Positions 12,901-21,382 of a stretch of 21,382 nt of DNA are shown here, in pieces (positions within the stretch are counted from its first letter, which is position 1; every line of letters begins with the position of its first letter). Location of the stretch: the NCBI GenBank assembly GCA_003568945.1, contig BDIP01000081.1:1-21382 (forward strand). The letters run 5' to 3'. The translations under genes and the position numbers were made by a program. This DNA is from Kipferlia bialata (Eukaryota; Fornicata). The notes under the pieces were generated by a model. That model was not told where the DNA came from and made no database searches. It worked only from the letters and a program-made list of their open reading frames with translations.

Positions 12901-15900
12901 GCTATCATCATCGTTCAACTGAGATGATACGACATCCTCTCCACCACCTGGGGTGAATACAAACAACAGATATACATATTCTTGTAGAGTCAAACCACTC
13001 ACTCTTTTGGACAACAGTTGGAGGTACTGTGACTCCTAGCCAGTCGTGCACAACCTGTCTGTGGTGAACCCCCAGAGAGGACACACATAAAGGGGCCTGA
13101 CGTAAGCACCACGGGTGCATATATACGAGTGATCAACATACCTTCTCTTTGTAAAGAGACCGTGCCACACATGGAACGTTGAGCACTGATACATGCGTAA
13201 GACATCCCTCTGTGATCTTCGACATCACGTTGTCCAGCCACTCTGGCACAACTCTAGTAGACAAGTAGGTATTACCGATGCGATGCCCTCCCTCCTGTTC
13301 AGGCAAAGCCACTTGCGCCAATATACGGTTCTTAGAATGGTTCAGCTCCGCTGTCGGATTGGGGGATACTGTGGCCTTTCTAAGCGTGTCATGTATCCAC
13401 TCACTCAGGGCCACATACTGGCAATGGTAGTTGCGAAGATTCCAGAAGTTGTGCATCTGACCTTCATTGAGATCTCTGATAGCGACATCGCACTGGTCTC
13501 TAACGGCGTCCCGAATGGCCTGGCGGGTATCCCTGAGAGTGAGGCAGTCTCAGTGACCCTAAACTATACTATTGACCGTGACATAACCCTATACCTTGGA
13601 ATGAAACAACGGACAGGCGGCAGAGGAACCGCTGTCTTGAGTCTGAGCACTTCTGATAGGTTCGGGTGTCGAGTCTGGGACGTTATGGCAGTAATCACCC
13701 ATGACTCTCCGCTCTCCCCGACGTTGACTTGGTCTCCTTCCCTTGGGGTACCAGCACCAGCCCTAGCAACCACATAGCCGTCATGGTTGTACATTGCACG
13801 GGGGGCATATGCTACCCACATCTCCCCTTCCTCACACCTAGATGTCACAGATAGAGGAAGGGGTCGAACGGCAGGTGCCTGTGTGAGCAGTTTTCGATAC
13901 GAAATAGTCGTGATCCTACATACAACTATCCAACACATACCTGCATGTATGTAGCCTTATTGGGGACTGTTCGGAGCCCTCTGAGAGACGTGTCACCGGA
14001 TATGAGAACCGATGCTTCATGGCAGGAGACAGCAATAGGGCGCCGCATCATCAACTGGGGTCAGTGTGCAGATCCCAGAGCACAGATATGAATCTGACTG
14101 GTACTTTGGTACCTGAACCACAGGGGCCAGACCAGCAATGATGGAGTGGAGGCTCTCAGAGAAGTTAGTGTCGACAATAACGTCCAGCAGCATGTTTCTA
14201 GAGGCCCTCTGTACCCCCTTACGCAGAGAGTACCACTGATATTAGTTCTGAATACTCAATTATGCATTGGTTATGTAGCATGCAGAAACAGCATTCTAGA
14301 GTGGTACCACACAGCCATCTACCTTCGATGCAGCTGCCAGATAGGGCCCACTGTATGCAGGAGGGGCAACACCAAGACTCAAGACTTCACTGACAGCCAT
14401 ATAGTGCTGGACGTGTCTGGAGGAAGAAGCAACTACACACACGCAAACACATTAGTTCACTGTAAACATATACAAATGAGCGGTATCCCAATAGTGAGAT
14501 ATAGTTACGGCCAATTGACACCAACCTGATAAGTGACCCGGCGTGTAGAGCCCAGAGCATCGTGTTCTCTACCGATCTTGCACGTGCAGTGATAGACGCC
14601 GCAAATGTGGATCCTACATCCCTTTGGACGTAGAGAGCCACGCTGCGCAGGGTCTCAAAGAAGTGGGGGGGCAGAGGGAACCCGGCATCCGTGGCCCCAT
14701 GCTGTGACCCAGAATCAATGTCCCTGTAGGTAAGAGTACGCGTTGGTATATACACTTGGAAATAATCATACCTCTCAATGGACACCTCTGAGGACCATGA
14801 ACCCATAGCGTGCTCACATGCATCCAAACGAGCCTCCACCTGTATGTCAGACTGTTTCCATGGTACTAGATCTGCCCTTGGGTCTCACCTGTGCCTCCTC
14901 ATTGGCACCATCCACCATCGTCTGTATATCTACCATCATATCTAGTGCCCCGGCACTCACAAGGTCCGAGGGGGTCATCTCTGAGAGTCTGTGTGAGATA
15001 ACTAGTCCAAACACGCAGTCAACGTAGTATCTCCCATTGCAGCATCACGCACCTCAGCAGTGGCAGGCCAGTCTCGCTCTCAAACGAATCGAGGTGCCGA
15101 CGCTGCAGGTTGGGACACTTGAGCAACGAAACTAGCTGAACCGTCGGATTGAGCTCCAGCTATCCGTTAGAGTATGCATCATGGACCAATATCATTCAGC
15201 AACACGATGTGGTACCTGTTTCCTCTTGACAGCCTGGGCAAATGATCGGTTAGGGGGTGCTTTCAGCACAGCATCCCCCCTCGACTTATTCAATGAGGCT
15301 AACGTAATAGCGGCCTTCTTCCTCGATTGCTCTCGCATTGCAGCAATGCAACTGAAGTTAAAGAGTGCTGACAAAAGGACAATGGAACTACCAATGATTA
15401 TACAGATACTGTAGATGGAATATGTACCCCCCCATATCAGCAATGGTGTCCAAGAGCGAGGCGGCGACTTGGTCAGCGACAGGCACATTTGATAAGAGCA
15501 CCTCCATGGCACTGGCCTTGTTGAGTAACACATTCGCCCTGCCATGAGAAGTGAGTAACGGTGTCGCGCTTACGACTCCTCCTTACAAGGACCACCCCAT
15601 GTCAGTGGGTGATACGCCAGCGTACATACCTATGTAGTAGATATGGGTTCCCTGGGACCCAGTCTAATCCTGGGCTCACGGTAACCTCTGGCCGGTTGAG
15701 ATCCACAGCCCATTTGGCGACCAGAGCGGCACCACGGCGGCCAGCCTCAAGCAGGTGGGTAAGCTCGAAGAGAACACTCTCAATTGAGAGGTCACTGGGG
15801 TTGGAATCGGCAGAAACATACGATGCGCAAATTACACCCACCATTTCTCCGATGGCCGTTTGTACTGATACTCGCAGTTACGCGGTAGACGGTCAGCCTG

Positions 15901-18900
15901 AGGAGAGTCGGTTCCAGCGCAAGGGACCGAGGCAACTGCTGTCGCAATTGCCCTAGATGTCTTGTCTAGGTTGGTGCTGTTGGGATCACACGGCAAAGGA
16001 CGAACTATAGGAAGTCCCGTGTATGCCTATTCTGAGTCTTGAACAACGCATGCGTAGAGTTACATATCTGATAATCTGTACCTGAAAAGCTAGCAGAAGT
16101 CCAGCATCTGTCATAATGACATTCTGTGAGTCTCCTGGGGGGACGTGGTCTAGGTGTTAGCGTCTGACCGAGGAACTGTATATATGGTGAAGGACAACAT
16201 GATGGGTATCCGAAATACTATGTATATGCCGTACCCAGCAGTCCCTCCACTCTCTGAATGAGGCTGTCACAGTGATCCTCTGATGGGAAGGCAAAGTCGT
16301 TGAACAGAAACTCAAACACCCTGGGGTCATCCTGGTCTCTGATGCACATGACACCGTCTCTGTCTGACTGGCAGAGCAGGCCAAGACACTCGTAGGACAG
16401 ATGGGTAAGACACTTGCAGCGGTGCTGGATGGTGCTGTAATAAGAGATCAGGGGTGAGGAGTAGTATGATTATTTACATTAGCAGTCTCTCACCTCGCCA
16501 GCGTACTCATCCATGTCCCAATGCCAGATAGTTGGGCACACAGGTTGCGATGGCATATCAGACGGTTCTTCTCAAGTGCCTGCGAGTAAGAAACACATAT
16601 GATACGGTATCGCACTGTTAGACTCACTCTCTTTGGGGAACTGTCTGAAGAGATAGCTGTCATATGGGATATCCATAGACACAAAAACTCACCTTCACTG
16701 ATGCATTCAAGCCTCTCACGAATCCTGTGATACGCGACATGTCACAGTGTGTGTCACAGGACACGAAACACCCGTCAGTCAATAGCATATCACAGTAGGC
16801 TTCCAGGATGCCCACGCACTCTTGCCACTGAGGAACAGTCTCTGTGACACTATTTACCAAGCTACTTGCATGGACAGATGCCTCTGGAGAGTATATCCCC
16901 ATGGATAATGCCTAGGGTTAGTGTCAACTCTTCCCAAGTACACAATATGTCACTCCCTCTCTCACTTACCTTGTCCAGCTGCCGGGCCTTCCAGAGTACA
17001 CACTGAACAGCGGAACTCAGGATGGTAACGTGTTGCACCTTTGACTCAGCTATAGCCTGGTCGAGTACCCGCTGAAGGACAGGCTGGGGTAAATGAGACA
17101 AAGTGGGCATTATTCGTGTCTACGTAGTGTGCCCAGAGTAAAACCCCCTTTAGCGACCAACATACCTTAACTGTCGACGGATGAGTACATGCTCCACCAT
17201 AGAATGCAGAGTTGGGCAGAGAGAATATGAACTCTTGGAACTCGCTAAGCATCTCCTTCTCCAGTAGAAACAGGGACGTATCGAGATATGACTTGATGTC
17301 ACCGGGCGGCATCTCTAAAACAGTACTGTCAGGCCGCTGCTGGAATGCTGATACGATCTCTGTATAGGAACCAAGACCAGTGATTGCCCTGATCGTCTCA
17401 GGAGAGAGGCGCTTAGGTACGTTGAGTCTCGCCTCCATGGTGTTCCTAAGTGTGGTGTGTACACGCAGAGAGTGAGGAAACACACTCCTGTAGGCAGACC
17501 CTACAGTAAGCGAGATGCGGTCAAACGGAGAAGTGGGCAACCAAACAGAGAAACAGAGAGAGAGTATACTTGTGACTGGTACCTAAGAGGCTGATGTAAT
17601 CAGGAAGGCAGTTGGTCACAATAGGGGTGTCTGTTGCTCTATGCAGGTATGGATGGAGGGTTCCTCGCCACTGGCTGAACGACTGCATTAGGCCTCGCAA
17701 GCCGTCTCTCCTGAGGGCCAAGTGTTCGCGGTCGGAGAGGCCTCCGTCCACCACCCATCTCGTGTGCCCGTCTCCGTCGGGATCGGTCAGTCTGGCCGAT
17801 ATGTTCTGCATGTACACCGGATACTTCGGATATGGGCCACAGGATACACGTACGGATGTGCCATCGGCTGTTGTTATCCCGACCGCATGGTTTCCCTAGA
17901 GTGAGGGTATCACCACAAGAACACGTGGACTCAGAGTCTGAAAGTGATACCTGGAGGTATGGCCAAATGTCCTGGGCCGCCTTGCTGGGATCAGACCCCA
18001 TCTCCCCCATCACGTCATCCTGACCCAGTTTCGCTGCATTGGTGTCTCCGTCCCCGGTGGCCCTGTTGTCTACGTTGAGGCAGGGCGGGGTGATGTAGTG
18101 GGAGGGGCTCATTGCCTTCAGCATCTGGCGCCATGGCTCTGAGTAGAGAATGCCGGTAGTGCCTGGGGGTGAATTTCAGGTGCAGAAGGTTGAGGTTAAA
18201 AGGGGAGACACCCACCTAGTGCTGCTGCCGCCATGGTGTCCAACATCCTCAGGAGGGACTTGGCTTTGTCCTTGAGGCCGGCCATGACCTCCCTCCTCAC
18301 CATGTCAGTGTCAATGGACATGTCCTGATGCATAAGTGGCAAGGCGATCATTAGGGGCTAGGAACACTTCACGATAGGGGGTATGTATATGTGTAAATAA
18401 TGACTGGTGGCTGGTCGTGACATACCTGAATCTTCCCTAGGACTCTTCTCTTACCACCAGAAAGAAGGTTCTGCATCTGGTTCCTCTTCCTAGATGACAC
18501 CTCGGCATCAACCTTGCGCTCGATGTCCTACATATGAGAACCAAACGAACAGTTGGCAAATTGCTGTAAGGGGCAGAACCACTCATGATACGTGTGTGTT
18601 GGGGGATAATACACTATAGCAGTAACTGTGTATCCACACCTGAGACAGAGCCAGGCTGAAGCACTCTTGAATGCCCCCCCTCACCACCTCGTCCAGAATG
18701 TCTCTGATCTGTGCGGCAAAATACGCGTTAGTCTCTAGACTGTCTAGCAGCGGTCTCTCCTCCATGGCACACTCTATGTGGGGGAGAGGGGTGGTCAGTA
18801 CATGGAAGCCCTGGGAGAGCTCCGACCTGGCAGTCTTGAACACATCAGAGAGGGCATCCGGGTTCATGATGGCACTCTGAGGTGAGGCAGGGCTACACAT

Positions 18901-21308
18901 GACAGTGCATACGTCAAGAGAAGCGGCGCCAATACAATGCCGGAGCCCAGCGTAAGAGACACCCATTACCTGTGGAGTGATAGTCAGGAAGAGGGAGCAG
19001 ACATCGCTGAGAGTGGCCTGGAATTCTCTGATACGGGGTCCTATGTCTACATCCAGGTACTGGGTGAGCAGTGGTCGATAGGAGTCTCCGAGTCATAAAC
19101 GCAATTGTATGGTTGACCCACCATGAGGTTATCTTGTAGCCACTCAGCCCTTGCAGTGACCTCCTCTATGCCGATGCGATACTCGAGGGCATCCTGAGGA
19201 TAGTGCGGCTTCAGGTAGACATACAATAGCAGTAACGTGTGTGACATATAGCCCTTACCCTGCAACTGTTGGTGGGCCGGCGTCTCTCCGCGGGACTAGC
19301 TGCCAAACACGCCCCCTAGGAGTGAGTAGGAGTAAGATGTATTTCCGCCTTGGGTGAGGCAGCGGCTCCAAATCGTACCTTGATCTGCTGCAACACATCA
19401 CTTCCCAGCATCTCCTCCCTCTCTTGTTCCGATAGAGAAGATGGGTCTGCCACCCCGTGCGACATGGCCAGCACTCTTTGCACCACCAGTCTGTACCTCT
19501 CTTGGTAGGCGTCTGCTCGGCACTGCTCCTCCACAGAGACCAGGCCGCCAGTAGCTATGCCACGGTCCGTGAGACCACAAGTCCGTTGGTCCCCCATACC
19601 CCAGATCTCCTGCTCAGAGACACCAAGGATGGCCACCCCTCTGGGCATCTCCTGCCCTGCCAGCCTCTGCGTCGAAAGACGCACCCTCTCCTGTTCTAGC
19701 GCTGACCCAGGGGTGACAACGGCCAAGCAAGTCAGAGAGTCCAGCTACAGATGAGGCAGAAGAGAACCAGACGGCAAAGTATATATATATATATATATAT
19801 CACTAATAGCTACAAGAGCAATAATACATAAGTAATAACAAATGGCTGGATGAAAGAATACTGGTCTGTACTGCCAATCTCGTTGAACACATACCTCCAA
19901 CACTTCCTCGAGAGATATGGTGTCAGGTCCACTGTGTACAGTGTTGACAATACACGATGGGTGTATCTGGTGGGTACGCTGTGTGAGTGACGGAGCGATT
20001 GATCTGATAGTGTCACACTATCATAGTGTGCCTGGACATACAGACAACCAAGTCCATACCTCTCCTACTACCACAGATACAGTGCCCTCAGGACCTCGCC
20101 CCACCACCCTACAGGCTACCCAGTGCTCAGTCAGTCCCCCGTCTAGGGTACAGTACCCAACCCCCTCGACCCCACCACCAACAGAGGCGGCAGAGGTGTG
20201 CAAGAAGGCGGCATTGCGTTCCATGAACTCGGTAAGAGAACACCCTTCATCAACTGGTCCATACACATCACTGATGGAGTGTGATACGGACTGAGATCAG
20301 TGGATCTCAAAGAAGTAGTTGGTACTAGTCCTAGGATGACTAATGTCTCATGGGACTGATCATACACAGACGTATACAAATACCCCACCTTCTGCCTGAT
20401 CTGCCTCTGACTGGGATGGGCCTTGGGAGCAGGAGGAGGGGAGAGAGAGGCAGACGATGAGTGGGTCATGGACTGTGTGCTGTGTAGTGGGGGGGTGGGG
20501 GAGATGGGTGGCAGGGAGGCCAAGGGGACAGTGGGGGTGGAGGATGTGTGCACATCAGCCAACATCTCAAGGGTGGCATTAAGGGTGTCTCTGATCGTAC
20601 CCTTTCCCTTACCATTGGTATCGTCTCCTTCCATACCGGACTGATCCTGTCCCGGGCCTGTTAGGGTGGATATACTCTGACTGCCCCAATCTACAGGTCG
20701 ACCTTCCCTCTGCCCCATACCACCTCTCTCTCTCTCCCTCTCCCCATCCTTAGAGAAGACCTTGGGCACCCGCAGCTTCAACTTAGCACCGCGATCTCTA
20801 CCCCTCTCCCTCCTCGTAGCCCCCGGCCTCAGGTCCGCGCTCATACCGCCACCTCGCATGTCGGGTATTCCTGCAAGCACAGAGAAGCTGCGCCCTTTCA
20901 TCCCGGCACCCCTCCGTCCCCGTATAGTTGACATACTTGAGAGGTCAGCAAGGGAGGCCGAGGGAGAGGTGCGTGTATGCAGCAAGGGAGAGGGCAGGTC
21001 CTGCAGGAGAGGAGACGTCTGAGGATGGGAATGACATGAAGAGAAGGAATGGGTAGAGCAGTGATATACACCTTCCCCCGGATATCTGGCAGAGGGCGGT
21101 TATGCAGGGGAGGGGAGAGAGACATGAGGCCGAGCCCTGGGCTCTCCCTCCCTCTCTCCCTCCCTCTCTCCACTTCAGACAGCCTCAGCCCCTGCTGCCC
21201 CTCACCCAGACCTTGGAACAGTAGCGAGGATGGAGCATGGGTCTCGGCTGTCTTGTCCTGCCTGAAGACAGGCCCCCCCTGGCTCCACCTCTCCTGGATG
21301 CGGCTCAT
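1087..21308 (-). CDS. Giant dynein heavy chain-like protein with degenerate AAA+ motor (about 71 exons)
   Basis: Spliced gene of about 14.9 kb coding sequence (about 5,000 residues; family usual 4,000-4,600). The ATG at 21308 is preceded by GCCGCC and the TAG ends at 1087. Identity rests on the ordered match of linker, six AAA modules, coiled coil and C-terminal domain to the dynein heavy chain pattern, aligned by eye from memory of the family; primary identity is very low. Dynein heavy chains are ATP-driven microtubule motors of cytoplasm and cilia; the tail here is closest in layout to single-headed inner-arm types. Walker motifs are lost in AAA1, AAA2 and AAA4, so motor activity is doubtful. 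Open exons of 1466, 997 and 910 nt and phase-consistent GT..AG junctions argue against a pseudogene. Unresolved: exon 18-20 junctions (about 16134-15864) and a frame change at 4437-4461. Start uncertain: a C-rich tract ending in CAG at about 21333 could be a 3' splice site from an upstream exon. Confidence 0.78.
3627..3647. repeat. Heptamer GAGTAGT repeated three times at an acceptor site
   Basis: Three perfect tandem copies (3627-3633, 3634-3640, 3641-3647). On the coding strand this is ACTACTC x3 immediately before the CAG acceptor of exon 3624-3531, so it forms part of the pyrimidine/branch region of that intron. Confidence 0.85.
3954..4694 (-). other. Dynein-like gene: AAA6 module
   Basis: Exons 4694-4560, 4508-4081 and 4024-3954. 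HQPMKMIVVVTRRV matches the PLIF.LSPGADP strand. SSLLYGLHMVRDLMCELGII then LLSLLSDPSDMIPP match Q.....A.......G.WV.LQNCHLA.SWM. VFVSPAFSTKMRRVLS matches LWLTS.PS..FP..ILQ. Within 4508-4081 the frame changes at 4461-4437: either a 25-nt GT..AG intron, or an indel in the DNA or assembly. AAA6 is non-catalytic in all dyneins. Confidence 0.64.
4764..6047 (-). other. Dynein-like gene: AAA5-AAA6 connector
   Basis: Exons 6047-5862, 5741-5678, 5624-5504, 5432-5372, 5281-5159, 5029-4910, 4813-4764. The first exon, with YALGGQFSRM and DPAEVDRIYEIALSS, corresponds to the family block F.L.GG......NP.P.WLS...W..I. The following small exons (20-62 residues each) are helical and charged (e.g. RAAQRRKARVDKQMVN) and longer than usual at this place. 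Splice boundaries for 5624-5504 assume the 3' site at GACCCAG; the reading frame then stays open and matches the phase on both sides. Confidence 0.55.
5828..5859. repeat. CA/TA-rich simple repeat in an intron
   Basis: Alternating CA then TA dinucleotides directly after the donor of exon 6047-5862. It lies within the 120-nt intron 5861-5742 and has no coding role. Confidence 0.8.
6113..7654 (-). other. Dynein-like gene: AAA5 module
   Basis: End of exon 8226-7230, then 7120-6929, 6851-6722, 6655-6506, 6439-6258, 6190-6113, all in phase. LYAGALPAVDTALLSCV followed by PTCIPFLDKESG matches the AAA5 entry (YLG.FT..YR...W...C....IP). ACKAINAGAHIILSG takes the place of the family A...G.PVLIEN segment, and MWLHVCMDPAAYSPSCTLMD that of the YITT.L.NPHY.PE..... 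strand; the spacing between them also agrees. AAA5 does not bind nucleotide in any dynein, so its better resemblance is consistent with a structural role being kept while catalysis is lost. Confidence 0.66.
7655..8119 (-). other. Dynein-like gene: shortened stalk region
   Basis: Within exon 8226-7230. A charged helix, EFNKYVAFGLSAKNRYMERA continuing with RAERAEISSFLAELERHE, sits where coiled coil 1 of the stalk starts. The AAA5 start (LYAGALP) follows only about 155 residues later, whereas a normal stalk with microtubule-binding domain takes about 330-340 residues. No second long coiled coil and no clear tip domain are visible; EPEFQDLRGVVENLCGI could be a remnant. The exon is fully open, so the shortness does not come from a missing exon inside it. 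Confidence 0.55.
8120..9549 (-). other. Dynein-like gene: AAA4 module, P-loop lost
   Basis: Most of the 1466-nt exon 9754-8289 and the start of exon 8226-7230 (joined in phase 2). The expected P-loop (GVGGSGRQS in the family) is probably the Ser-rich GVSDSSAS (8965-8942), with no Lys or Arg. LALPLSDTQ (8737-8711) fits the Walker B strand VFLF.D.QI and keeps one Asp. SPLLRQCLVAFNKGL stands for the P-x-L-x-x-C-x-x-D/W segment, and NMGFPTRTANLLKATPSMY for the NYVTP.SYLELI stretch that leads into the stalk. There are about 40 extra residues compared with usual spacing, mostly the Ser/Gly-rich run near 8940-9010. Confidence 0.6.
9550..10501 (-). other. Dynein-like gene: AAA3 module, best preserved nucleotide site
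   Basis: Exon 10501-9811 and the start of exon 9754-8289. MPPVLTSTNRAFAHSMA stands for the P-T-x-x-T-x-R helix that precedes the P-loop. The P-loop reads STRTVGKS (10407-10384): GKS is intact, only the first Gly of GxxxxGKS is Ser. About 48 residues later LAVLLEED (10239-10216) gives a hydrophobic strand ending in acidic residues at the Walker B position, followed by a helix like the family P..E.L.QW. DPSMYYVTPTTIFVATLRI (about 9690) matches the small-subdomain F-N-L-R-D-x-S-R segment. In active dyneins AAA3 is a regulatory site that binds and slowly hydrolyses ATP. Confidence 0.66.
10582..11799 (-). other. Dynein-like gene: AAA2 module, no P-loop
   Basis: Rest of exon 12103-11194 plus exon 11114-10582 (joined in phase 0). 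DLGVAMAIRNRGRHS followed by YLSMSFLPDDREGLLSAVS reproduces the AAA1-AAA2 connector pattern (YDFGMRALKSVL...LRD.NLPK...D..LF.G). The Walker A position is VWIQSPCISSALAIV (11679-11635), lacking glycine and lysine. A later block, RRIFISPALPAHSFFRVH then LDMVCVPAAMRHSVLSHTG, fills the Walker B and sensor region without acidic residues. The second exon (177 residues, including AVMWWLLSEQGAVTL) corresponds to the AAA2 small subdomain. In normal dyneins AAA2 binds ATP without hydrolysis. Confidence 0.62.
11800..12947 (-). other. Dynein-like gene: AAA1 module, catalytic motifs lost
   Basis: Exons 12947-12870, 12813-12758, 12652-12557, 12510-12373, 12322-12168 and the first part of 12103-11194. VVSSQLNDDDSGAQLTALL takes the place of the family ITPLTDRCY.TL..AL strand-helix. 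The Walker A position reads SRGSVMKS (12802-12779) instead of GPAGTGKT: Lys and Ser survive, both key glycines do not. FFLAISEFEDPCEMG replaces the VFNCSE..DYK.MG block. The Walker B strand LVYLVG (12501-12484) replaces C-F-D-E, so the Mg-binding Asp and catalytic Glu are gone. MVWLPVLETGPFAVPQGLP matches the FITMNPGYAGR.ELP segment in spacing. This is the main ATPase of every active dynein; here it should not hydrolyse ATP. Confidence 0.68.
13003..16134 (-). other. Dynein-like gene: linker domain
   Basis: Clear exons: 15864-15630, 15538-15428, 15351-15216, 15159-15053, 14988-14889, 14839-14772, 14723-14526, 14416-14323, 14217-14113, 14054-13941, 13878-13595, 13532-13142, 13054-13003. The linker is the lever that swings over the AAA ring. 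Three blocks match it in order: CPNLQRRHLDSFESETG for the family L-R-N-P-x-x-R-x-RHW segment (exon 15159-15053; W replaced by L); GAL..I..A.EE.Q-VEARL in exons 14988-14772, matching the A-x-K-E...E..L helix; and, just before the ring, FWNLRNYHCQYVALSEWI followed by LTHVSVLNVPCVARSLYK, matching the W..P.Q..L...+.W and L..LV..DVHARDV..L segments. Exon 16134 (or 16123)-16082 and the joints down to 15864 are uncertain. Confidence 0.7.
16235..20290 (-). other. Dynein-like gene: N-terminal tail (stem) region
   Basis: Exons, in phase: 20290-20060, 20017-19895, 19744-19379, 19315-19259, 19208-19122, 19059-18640, 18527-18426, 18324-18216, 18162-17951, 17895-17583, 17500-17166, 17083-16970, 16911-16693, 16579-16494, 16434-16235. 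They code for about 1,000 residues. In dyneins this part forms the tail that binds intermediate and light chains. A segment around LPHIECAMEERPLLDSLE (about 18730-18790) sits where inner-arm chains carry a conserved Pro-Ile/Val-Glu block followed by a helical stretch. The rest shows helical, moderately hydrophobic sequence without a motif I can name. Exon 19059-18640 may contain an extra 93-nt in-frame intron (18969-18877). Confidence 0.6.
19780..19800. repeat. (TA)n microsatellite in an intron
   Basis: Twenty-one bases of alternating T and A inside the 150-nt intron 19894-19745 of the dynein-like gene. Likely a length-variable simple repeat; no coding effect. Confidence 0.9.
20389..21308 (-). 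other. Dynein-like gene: disordered N-terminal extension
   Basis: Exons 21308-21072 and 21000-20389, joined in phase 0 at AAG. The translation (about 283 residues) is rich in R, G, S, P and E, with repeats such as RERERGG and RGRERGRE and with segments like STIRGRRGAGMKGRSF. No hydrophobic core or membrane segment is visible, so it is probably disordered and basic. Dynein heavy chains often have variable N-termini, and nothing here identifies a partner. The low-complexity Arg/Glu stretches coincide with TC/GA-rich DNA. Confidence 0.6.
21141..21171. repeat. TC-rich low-complexity tract inside exon 1
   Basis: CTCTCCCTCC-type repeats that on the coding strand give GAG/AGG/GGA codons for an Arg-Glu-Gly run (RGRERGRES). 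A similar tract lies at 20723-20746 in exon 2 (RERERGG). They explain the low-complexity protein segments. Confidence 0.8.
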
Positions 21309-21338
21309 GGCGGCCTGGGCAGAGGAACCCTGCGGTAA

Positions 21339-21350
21339 GGGGGGGGGGGG
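21339..21350. repeat. G12 homopolymer just upstream of the dynein-like start
   Basis: Twelve G on the plus strand, read as C12 then TTACCGCAG on the coding strand, 31 nt before the ATG. It could be a leader tract or the pyrimidine tract of a 3' splice site belonging to an upstream exon outside the window. Confidence 0.6.
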
Positions 21351-21382
21351 TATGGGGGATAGAGGGGAAATATTCTGCGCCA

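Noticed and set aside
1087-21308. Pseudogene interpretation of the giant gene
   Set aside because: Despite lost catalytic motifs, over 60 junctions keep phase and very long exons are open; a decaying dynein would show many stops. Two unresolved joints are not enough.
1087-21308. Alternative genetic code with TAA/TAG read as Gln
   Set aside because: Stops fall inside segments bounded by good splice signals, and the exons are open with the standard code; no recoding is needed.
1-21382. CRISPR arrays, tRNA or rRNA genes, transposons, viral fossils
   Set aside because: No regularly spaced repeats, RNA gene signatures, terminal repeats or transposase/polymerase-like frames were seen on either strand.

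Overview
The window looks like a piece of nuclear genome from an intron-rich, otherwise compact, single-celled eukaryote. Short GT..AG introns (mostly 40-150 nt) interrupt the coding sequence about every 200 bases. Many introns carry a CTAAC/CTRAY-like branch site only 10-25 nt before the AG. The standard stop codons fit. An intron-dense fornicate flagellate such as Kipferlia would match, but that is a guess from style, not a database result.

Nearly everything between 21308 and 1087 on the minus strand is one giant gene of about 71 exons, coding for roughly 5,000 residues. No single motif gives it away, but the order and spacing of parts follow a dynein heavy chain from end to end: variable N-terminal tail, linker (including the RHW-like segment), six AAA modules in order, a coiled-coil segment between AAA4 and AAA5, and the C-terminal domain with its SGFFFPQ-like and final HWI.RG-like segments. 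More than 60 exon junctions keep phase, so I read it as a live gene rather than a pseudogene. Two junctions (about 15864-16134 and 4437-4461) are unresolved.

The main point of interest is that the motor appears dead. AAA1, the site that drives every known dynein, has lost both Walker A glycines and the Walker B Asp-Glu. AAA2 and AAA4 have no usable P-loop. Only AAA3, normally a regulatory site, keeps a GKS and an acidic pair. The stalk is about half the normal length, with no obvious room for a microtubule-binding tip. The gene therefore looks like a full-length, highly diverged dynein heavy chain paralogue that may be a structural or regulatory pseudo-motor.

Layout from right to left (direction of transcription): disordered, basic N-terminus 21308-20389; tail 20290-16235; linker about 16134-13003; AAA1 12947-11800; AAA2 11799-10582; AAA3 10501-9550; AAA4 9549-8120; short stalk 8119-7655; AAA5 7654-6113; AAA5-AAA6 connector 6047-4764; AAA6 4694-3954; C-terminal domain 3921-1087. 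About 325 bases follow with nothing recognisable. A second minus-strand gene for a small membrane protein then starts near 761 and runs off the left edge. The first 50 bases are pure G and probably mark an artefactual contig end.
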